From contig NYXD01000012.1 in NCBI GenBank assembly GCA_002685435.1, positions 5,766 through 11,680 on the forward strand: a stretch of DNA of 5,915 nucleotides, read 5' to 3'. The DNA is from Cryomorphaceae bacterium (GTDB lineage: Bacteria > Bacteroidota > Bacteroidia > Flavobacteriales > Schleiferiaceae). Position numbers and translations under genes: made by a program. The notes below the pieces were generated by a model. That model was not told the origin of the DNA. It was given only the letters and a program-made list of their open reading frames with translations, and searched no databases. Positions 1 to 5,915 of this stretch are shown in pieces (the stretch's first letter is position 1; every line of letters starts with the position of its first letter).

Positions 1-3000
1 TGACCATTGCCGAATTGCGTGATGCAGGACTCAGTGCATTTGTAAAATGGACGCCAATGATGAAACTAGATGGTCCGCTCTCCATAGGTGACTGGCCGGA
101 ATGGGCGGTACTGAATGACGGTCGTGTTGCTGTTCAATTTCAGACTTCTAAAAATTGGAATGCGCCTTTATTTGTTTCACAACTTCAAGATTTGGGTGAG
201 AACTGGCATACGGCAGTGGTTAAACCAGATATGCTCAATCAATTGGCACAAGATGATGCCGTTCTTTTTATTCAAGCCATTGAAGAACCTGGAACTCCTG
301 AAAATTACAACAGTCGCGCTGCAGCAAGAACAGCTTACATCCAAGGGCACACGTCTTTTGACGGATCAAACGTAGTTGTCGGGCTTGGCGATGATGGTGA
401 TATAGGTCCTCATGCAGACTATAAAGGTCGATTAACCTCTTTGGCAGGCAACAGTATAGGCGACCACGGCGACCATGTCGCTGGTACTATTTTCGGCGCA
501 GGTAATATTGACCCAACCGCAGAAGGTAATGCTCCAGGAGCTACCATGGTTTATTACGACTATCCGAGTAATTTAAGCAATGTAGACGCACATTATGTTT
601 CCTACGGAATACGAGTGACAAACAGCTCCTATTCGAATGGTTGTAACGCGGGATACACCTTCTACGCGCAACAAATGGACAAGGATGTTCGGGATAATGC
701 TGCGCTTGTGCATGTCTTTAGTGCAGGTAACTCAAACGGATCGAACTGTGGTTACGGAGCAGGTTCACAATGGGGAAATGTTACTGGTGGTCATAAACAA
801 GGAAAGAATGTTATTGCAACTGCGAATATCACTAGTACAGATGCAATCGCAACGTCCTCCTCGCGGGGTCCAGCAGCAGATGGTCGCATAAAGCCGGATT
901 TAGCTGCAGTGGGCACAAACGTTTACTCTACTATTGACTCCCACACCTATGGCAACAAAACCGGTACGTCAATGTCTGCCCCTGGTGTTGCAGGGTACTT
1001 CGCCGTATTGCACAATACATTTGATGTTTTGCAACAGGATACAGCGGATGCCGGTCTACTAAAAGCTATTGCAATGAACACCGCAGATGATTTGGGTAAT
1101 CCTGGTCCTGATTTTATTTACGGTTATGGGCGCGTAAATGCGCGGAAAGCGCTTAAGGTGATTCAAGACACCCAATTCTTCAGCAATAGTATTACTACAA
1201 ATGACACCTTAGCCTATACCATTTCTTTACCTGCAGGAGTCAACAAATTCAGTGCTATGCTCTACTGGACGGATAAAGAAGGCTCTACGAATGCATCAAA
1301 AGCACTAGTCAATAATTTAGATTTTGAAGTAACGGACCTAACTGGAGCTACAACATACCAGCCTTGGGTTCTCGATCCTACACCAAACACTACTACGCTG
1401 CTTTACGGTGCTACCCGCGGTATTGATACCTTGAATAATGCGGAACAGGTTACACTTAATGCACCTTCTTCAGGAGATTACAGGTTTACCGTCTATGGCA
1501 CAAACATTCCTCAGGGGCCTCAGACGTTTTACATCGTTTATGCGATGGATATGGAAAAGAACCCGATTGCATTCCCGCATGAAAATGCAAAACTAACACC
1601 GGGTGCAAATTATGTGCGTTGGAATGGATCAACTTCATTGACATGGCAATATTCTACGGACAGTATGGGGACTTGGTCCAATGTAAATTTAAATGCCACC
1701 GGAGGGAACCGAGTAGCCAATTGGAACGTACCTAATGTCGCTTCAAAAAATGCATTTTTACGCAATATTCAAGGCACAGACACCACTGTTGCAGGACCCT
1801 TCGTTATTCTGAATACACCAACTAACCTCAGTTTAGACTGGGCATGTCCTGACAGTATAAAAATCTCTTTTAACCCTGTTAGTGGAGCAACAGACTATAC
1901 CGCATATATATTGGGTACGAGTTACATGGACAGTGTATACAACAGTACTTCTAACAGTATGATCATTCCTTACCAGCCCATAAGCGGGACATGGTTTAGC
2001 GTAAGCGGAGCGATCAACTCCGTTGAGGGACGCCGCGCTTATGCCGTTCAACTTCCTTCAGGAACTAATGCCTGTCCGCTCCCACGAGACGGTGGTATTA
2101 GCACTTTATTAAGCCCGAAATTCATAACCTCGTGTCAGAACCCGATGCAACCGGTAACTATCAGTATTACCAATCCTTCTACACAAGTGTTGGATACATT
2201 GCCCGTAGCTATGACTTTCGGTACAACGACTGTGCGAGATACATTTTTTGGAAATCTAAATTCCTACGCGAATGCCACTTTCACATTTGCAACGCCCATT
2301 ACATGGAGCGGAACGAATGCCCAAACGCTTAAAGTCTGGTCAGAACTCAGCGGCGATCAAAACAGTTTAAATGATACCGTTCTACAGAATATTAATTATT
2401 ACAATTCATCGCTCTACGGATTGCCCTTTACCCAGAATTTTGACGGGTTTTCAAATTGTGGAACGAACACCAACTGTGGTGGAACCGTGTGTAATTTAGG
2501 TGGAGATTTCATCAACTTAACGAATGGTACAGAGGACGATATCGATTGGCGTACTAATAGCGGATCAACTGGTTCGAGCGGCACAGGACCAACAACAGGT
2601 ACAGGCGGCAGTGGTAAATACCTCTACCTCGAAGCTTCAGGAAATTGCGAATTCCAAGAGGCCCTTCTTTATACACCATGTATCGATTTAGCCGGGAGTA
2701 TATCCCCTGAATTGCGTTTCGCGTATCACATGAACGGTGCGAACCAGGGTGACCTAGAAGTCGCCATATTCAATGGTTTGAGTTGGACTACACTTTTTAC
2801 ACAGAGCGGTAATCAAGGAAACAGTTGGAAGAACGTTGCCATTGATATCAGCAGTTACGTAGGAGATACAGTACTCTTTAGGTTTAAAGGCATTACCGGT
2901 GATAGTTACCAAAGTGATTTGGCTATTGATGCCATCGAAATTGAAGATAATATTGGTATTCCTGTAGCGGATTTCGCTCCTGTTACTGGTACACCTTGTT

Positions 3001-4487
3001 TAAATACGGGTGTGTTACTTTCGGATCTCAGTACGAAAAGCCCAACGTCATGGAATTGGGCCATCACACCTTCTACTTATAGTTTTATCAATGGAACTTC
3101 GAGCACTTCACAAAATCCAGAAGTCAGTTTTGGTGCCTACGGCGCATACACCATTACCCTTATTGCAAGCAACACCTACGGCGCGGATACCATTGTGTTC
3201 GCTAATGCTGTCACCGTAAGCCCGTTACAAACGCTTCCTTTTATCGAAACGTGGACCGGGAATGGAGCCGTAGCATTTACTACAGAAAACCCGGACGGCA
3301 GTACGAGTTGGACCAAAGGGGAAGTTACTGGACCTACCGGGGCTAAAAGTGAAGTGATGTATATGAATTACTTCAACTACTCCACCATCGGCGCAGAAGA
3401 CGGCCTTTTGAGCGAAAAGTTCGATATCAACGGTTACAATCCCGTGTTGTATTTCGACGTGAGTTATGCACCCTATTCTGCGGCCTATTCCGATTCTCTA
3501 GTCGTTGAAGTAAGCACAGATTGTGGGGCTAGTTTTACAAGAGTTTATGAAAAAGGGGGTGCCGGTTTGGCAACGACTTCAAACTCTCAAAGCCAATTCA
3601 TACCTGGCGGATCTAGTGATTGGCGCACGGATAGCGTTGTTCTCTCTACTACAAGCGGCGATTTTGTCCAATTCCGCATAAAAGGAATCGGTGGCTATGG
3701 GAACAATTTGTACATCGATAACATACGTGTCCTTTCTACCGGTGCATCTGCAATGGCCACTTTAGATGTTTCACCTATCTGTGAAGACACGCCGTTCAGC
3801 TTTGATTTAAGTAGTGCGGATACTACAGTCAATGGTCTATTTACACTCAATCGTCAAGGATCAAGCCTACTTTCAACGTTCCTAGGCATGGGTGCGCATA
3901 CGTCAACCCTAACTATTGCTACGAATTACGACCTAGAATACATTTACTACAATGCCTACACCTTTGTGGCAGACAGTGCTGTTTTAATTCCTGGGCCACA
4001 ATTAGAAGCAGACTTCGGATTGCAAAACACCAGCGGTCTTGCGTACCAATTCAATGACCTTAGTACGCCAACGCCAAATGCTTGGTTCTGGGACTTTGGA
4101 GATGGTAATTCTTCCACTTTGCAGAATCCGACGCACACTTTCTCTGGGAACGGTCCTACTACGGTGAAACTCGTCATCACCACAGATTGTGGAATGGATA
4201 GTATTAGTGTGCCGTATTCAAATATTGGGCTTAACGAAGACGGTACTGCTGCAATGGTGGTCTATCCTAACCCTACGGAAGGTATACTTCACCTGCACAC
4301 AGCAGAGGTCGAAGGAAAGGTATTCGTTCAAATCTTTGGAATGAATGGTGCTTTAATGGAAGAAAGTATCTTCAATGCAACCACTGGACGCATCACACTG
4401 AATCTTAGAGCCTATGCTAGCGGATTCTATCAAGTCAAGGTTACTACTGAAAATTCAGTACAGAATTTCAAAGTCACAAAATACTAA
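1..4487 (+). CDS. Secreted subtilisin-like S8 serine protease (KP-43-like) with MAM/PKD modules and T9SS type A sorting domain, 5' partial
   Basis: Endopeptidase predicted to cross the outer membrane by T9SS and be released or surface-anchored. Residues are numbered from the TTG codon at 15, which is not a real start: the frame is open to the left edge (first whole codon at 3), so signal peptide and early propeptide are missing. Residues 1-105 look like propeptide. The S8 domain (about 118-380) has D126 (GDDG), H151 (HGDHVAG), oxyanion N239 (SAGNS) and S319 (GTSMSAP), so it should be active. A KP-43-type beta-barrel follows (385-512, LVNNLDFEVTD and NAEQVTL). Then come an Ig-like module (515-600), probable Fn3 (601-683), CARDB-like (700-793), MAM-like (800-977), PKD (983-1069), a second MAM/jelly-roll module (1071-1240), an unassigned beta module (1242-1327), PKD with WFWDFGDG (1330-1403), and the sorting domain (1414-1490, VYPNPTEG). 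Catalytic and sorting domains are secure; the middle modules are inferred from sequence pattern. Its stop overlaps the convergent symporter gene. Confidence 0.93.
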   Translation, partial: TIAELRDAGLSAFVKWTPMMKLDGPLSIGDWPEWAVLNDGRVAVQFQTSKNWNAPLFVSQLQDLGENWHTAVVKPDMLNQLAQDDAVLFIQAIEEPGTPENYNSRAAARTAYIQGHTSFDGSNVVVGLGDDGDIGPHADYKGRLTSLAGNSIGDHGDHVAGTIFGAGNIDPTAEGNAPGATMVYYDYPSNLSNVDAHYVSYGIRVTNSSYSNGCNAGYTFYAQQMDKDVRDNAALVHVFSAGNSNGSNCGYGAGSQWGNVTGGHKQGKNVIATANITSTDAIATSSSRGPAADGRIKPDLAAVGTNVYSTIDSHTYGNKTGTSMSAPGVAGYFAVLHNTFDVLQQDTADAGLLKAIAMNTADDLGNPGPDFIYGYGRVNARKALKVIQDTQFFSNSITTNDTLAYTISLPAGVNKFSAMLYWTDKEGSTNASKALVNNLDFEVTDLTGATTYQPWVLDPTPNTTTLLYGATRGIDTLNNAEQVTLNAPSSGDYRFTVYGTNIPQGPQTFYIVYAMDMEKNPIAFPHENAKLTPGANYVRWNGSTSLTWQYSTDSMGTWSNVNLNATGGNRVANWNVPNVASKNAFLRNIQGTDTTVAGPFVILNTPTNLSLDWACPDSIKISFNPVSGATDYTAYILGTSYMDSVYNSTSNSMIIPYQPISGTWFSVSGAINSVEGRRAYAVQLPSGTNACPLPRDGGISTLLSPKFITSCQNPMQPVTISITNPSTQVLDTLPVAMTFGTTTVRDTFFGNLNSYANATFTFATPITWSGTNAQTLKVWSELSGDQNSLNDTVLQNINYYNSSLYGLPFTQNFDGFSNCGTNTNCGGTVCNLGGDFINLTNGTEDDIDWRTNSGSTGSSGTGPTTGTGGSGKYLYLEASGNCEFQEALLYTPCIDLAGSISPELRFAYHMNGANQGDLEVAIFNGLSWTTLFTQSGNQGNSWKNVAIDISSYVGDTVLFRFKGITGDSYQSDLAIDAIEIEDNIGIPVADFAPVTGTPCLNTGVLLSDLSTKSPTSWNWAITPSTYSFINGTSSTSQNPEVSFGAYGAYTITLIASNTYGADTIVFANAVTVSPLQTLPFIETWTGNGAVAFTTENPDGSTSWTKGEVTGPTGAKSEVMYMNYFNYSTIGAEDGLLSEKFDINGYNPVLYFDVSYAPYSAAYSDSLVVEVSTDCGASFTRVYEKGGAGLATTSNSQSQFIPGGSSDWRTDSVVLSTTSGDFVQFRIKGIGGYGNNLYIDNIRVLSTGASAMATLDVSPICEDTPFSFDLSSADTTVNGLFTLNRQGSSLLSTFLGMGAHTSTLTIATNYDLEYIYYNAYTFVADSAVLIPGPQLEADFGLQNTSGLAYQFNDLSTPTPNAWFWDFGDGNSSTLQNPTHTFSGNGPTTVKLVITTDCGMDSISVPYSNIGLNEDGTAAMVVYPNPTEGILHLHTAEVEGKVFVQIFGMNGALMEESIFNATTGRITLNLRAYASGFYQVKVTTENSVQNFKVTKY
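4254..4484 (+). other. Region encoding the T9SS type A C-terminal sorting domain
   Basis: The last 77 residues of the protease match the Por-secretion type A signal. They begin with the VYPNPTEG motif (residues 1416-1423 from the codon at 15), followed by short beta strands (VFVQIFGMNGALM), a conserved-looking YASGFYQVKV segment and a basic end (FKVTKY). In known T9SS cargo this domain directs passage through the outer membrane and is usually cleaved by PorU, often with attachment to A-LPS. That fate is inferred here from the family. This is the strongest taxonomic marker in the window. Confidence 0.92.
4484..4487. other. 4-bp tail-to-tail overlap of two convergent genes
   Basis: The four bases CTAA carry the plus-strand TAA stop (4485-4487) and, on the minus strand, the TAG stop of the symporter gene (4484-4486). 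There is therefore no intergenic DNA, and each transcript must end inside the other gene. I found no strong GC stem followed by a T-run on either strand close by, so no intrinsic terminator is called. Confidence 0.95.
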
Positions 4488-5899
4488 GCGCGTCGGCTCA
4501 AGGCCCAAGCACCGAGATATGTGATTAAACCGTTGTAAAGTAAAAGCTCGAAACCTATGGTGTACCCTAGCCGGGGTGCCCATATGCTTAGGGCATAGGC
4601 TAAAAATGGGCTAACTATTGCTACGCATGTAATTCCCCATCCATGAATCTTTCTCTTTTGTGTCAAAGCAAAGGCAAAAAGTCCTAGCAACGGACCGTAG
4701 GTATACCCTGCCGCCGTAAATAATGTGGAAATGATACTATCCGCTTTTAGGGAAAAAATCAAGAGCATTACAAGAAGTAAAACTCCCATAAATCCGGCAT
4801 ATACTTTGGTTCTACGATTGGACTCGTCATTTGTATTCATTCCAAGAAAGTCGACACAAAAAGCAGTGGTAAGTGAGGCAAGTGCACTATCTGCACTAGA
4901 AAAGGCAGCTGCTAAAAGACCAAGGAAAAACACTGCTCCTAATAACGCTGGCATACCATTACTGGTAGCGACGGCTGCGAAGAGTTTATCGCCGGTTGCA
5001 GTAATGCCTTGAAGCGCTGCGTAATCTGTCAGGAGTATACCTAAGGCCAGGAACAAAGCATTTACGAAAAGTAAATTCACCCCGAGCAAGACCATATTCT
5101 TTTGCGAGTCTTTTAAGCGCGCGACCGTCAGATTTTTCTGCATCATGTCTTGATCTAAACCCGTCATAGCAACAGCAATGGACATGCCCCCAAGAAGCTG
5201 TTTCCACCATGCTTGTGTAGAACCTGATTTGATGACATATGCCATGTCGTTCGCAGAAATATAATCCCAAAAACTTTGCTGCTGAGGAACCACAGCTTTA
5301 CCCACAAAATAGAGCGCCAAAGCCGCTGCAATAAGCATAAATGCAGTTTGAAGAGTGTCAGTAATAACTATGGTGGCAATACCCCCGGCTGCACTGTAGA
5401 GGGCGATGAGTGCGAGTACAGCTATTGCTGTGATGGGAAAGGGAATATGGAGGTCGTCGCATATCATTAATTGAACCACCATAGTGACGATATACAGACG
5501 GGCACTCGCCCCAACTATACGTGAAAGCAGGAAGAAAGCGGAGCCAGTCTTATAACTCGAAGCACCTAGTTTTTCACCCAGAAAACTATAGATACTGATC
5601 ACATTATAGCGGTAGTATACGGGCAGTAGAACGAAAGCAATGAGTAAATAGCCGAAGAAAAAGCCCACAACCATCATTAGATAGGTCATTCCCGAGGCAG
5701 CCGTCCATCCAGGCACGCTAATAAAGGTGACACCGCTGAGTGAAGCGCCAATCATGCCGAAACTTACGAGCAACCAAGAAGCGTTTTTATTCGCGTTAAA
5801 GAAGGTAGCATTGGTGGCGCCACGCGAGGTTATTTTACCAATCAAAACGAGCACACCTACATAGGCAAGCAAGAGAATTAAAAAGAGCGTGTAGTTCAT
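4484..5899 (-). CDS. Sodium:solute symporter (SSS family, SLC5-like), substrate unknown
   Basis: Inner-membrane secondary transporter predicted to couple Na+ entry to solute uptake. With the ATG at 5899 as start the protein is 471 residues, normal for the family, and very hydrophobic with about 13 predicted helices (LeuT fold). Family marks, numbered from that ATG: a broken first core helix (GASLSGVTF, 51-59); the signature GG at 172-173 followed by TDTLQ at 180-184; DQDMMQKNL at 249-257; and AAAFSSADS at 330-338, whose serines fall where the family's Na2 sodium site lies. ATG 5899 is chosen because it leads straight into the first helix. A GTG at 5905 is in frame and the frame stays open to the right edge, so a slightly longer N-terminus is possible. 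No clear Shine-Dalgarno is seen, as is common in Bacteroidota. Family assignment is firm. The substrate (sugar, amino acid, organic acid, iodide-like anion or other) cannot be told from sequence alone. Confidence 0.92.
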   Translation of the reverse strand: MNYTLFLILLLAYVGVLVLIGKITSRGATNATFFNANKNASWLLVSFGMIGASLSGVTFISVPGWTAASGMTYLMMVVGFFFGYLLIAFVLLPVYYRYNVISIYSFLGEKLGASSYKTGSAFFLLSRIVGASARLYIVTMVVQLMICDDLHIPFPITAIAVLALIALYSAAGGIATIVITDTLQTAFMLIAAALALYFVGKAVVPQQQSFWDYISANDMAYVIKSGSTQAWWKQLLGGMSIAVAMTGLDQDMMQKNLTVARLKDSQKNMVLLGVNLLFVNALFLALGILLTDYAALQGITATGDKLFAAVATSNGMPALLGAVFFLGLLAAAFSSADSALASLTTAFCVDFLGMNTNDESNRRTKVYAGFMGVLLLVMLLIFSLKADSIISTLFTAAGYTYGPLLGLFAFALTQKRKIHGWGITCVAIVSPFLAYALSIWAPRLGYTIGFELLLYNGLITYLGAWALSRRA

Positions 5900-5915
5900 G
5901 TTCACAAATATGCGC

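Noticed and set aside
15..17. TTG at 15 as a true start codon for the protease
   Set aside because: The same frame continues without a stop to the left edge (codons at 3-14 read T-I-A-E). The protein starting here would lack a signal peptide, which a T9SS cargo needs for Sec export.
1833..2051. 72-codon minus-strand open frame inside the protease gene
   Set aside because: It lies wholly within a long gene supported by domain content, and its translation shows no recognisable motif; it is an antisense shadow.
2560..2620. Gly/Ser/Thr-rich stretch as a possible DNA tandem repeat or linker
   Set aside because: The DNA is not periodic and the residues fit the conserved low-complexity segment of bacterial MAM-like domains.
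2961..3221. Loss of the WDFGDG motif in the first PKD module as a sign of decay
   Set aside because: The replacement pattern (WNWAITP followed later by NGTS, QNP and the YTITLIASN strand) is a regular PKD variant in Bacteroidota proteins and shows no frameshift or stop.
4577..4595. Inverted repeat TGCCC...GGGCA with a 9-nt loop just past the protease stop, as a possible terminator
   Set aside because: The stem is only 5 bp, no T-run follows on either strand, and it lies inside symporter coding sequence, where codons explain it. It is about 90 bp past the stop.
4725..5470. Plus-strand open frames of 95 and 64 codons and a 94-codon minus-strand frame within the symporter gene
   Set aside because: All overlap the well-supported symporter reading frame and have basic or irregular composition without any recognisable domain; they are shadows.
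5904..5911. Minus-strand CATATTTG resembling the Bacteroidota -7 promoter element TAnnTTTG ahead of the symporter ATG
   Set aside because: It has a mismatch at the first position, the window ends before any -33 element could be seen, and it is so close to the ATG that transcription would start essentially at the start codon.

Overview
The window holds two convergent protein-coding genes and almost nothing else. It most likely comes from a member of the Bacteroidota, probably a marine-type Flavobacteriales. The main evidence is that the large plus-strand protein ends in a type IX secretion (T9SS/Por) C-terminal sorting domain, a system confined to this phylum. Its adhesion-type modules (PKD, MAM-like, CARDB-like) are also a typical flavobacterial set. 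The genus cannot be read from the sequence.

Positions 1-4487 (+) hold the 3' part of a gene for a very large secreted subtilisin-like (S8) protease. The reading frame is open at the left edge, so the signal peptide and the start of the propeptide lie outside the window. What remains is the end of the propeptide, an S8 catalytic domain with a complete Asp/His/Ser triad and oxyanion Asn, a KP-43-like beta-barrel, a long series of beta-sandwich modules, and the T9SS sorting domain.

Positions 4484-5899 (-) hold a sodium:solute symporter (SSS, TC 2.A.21) with about 13 membrane helices and the family signatures. Its substrate cannot be assigned.

The two genes converge and their stop codons overlap by 4 bp, so there is no intergenic space and no recognisable terminator between them. 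Nothing in the sequence links them functionally beyond the general idea that a marine heterotroph secretes proteases and imports solutes with Na+. I saw no tRNA, rRNA, CRISPR, insertion sequence, riboswitch or other mobile feature. I find no convincing sign of an undescribed system; the region looks like ordinary flavobacterial chromosome.
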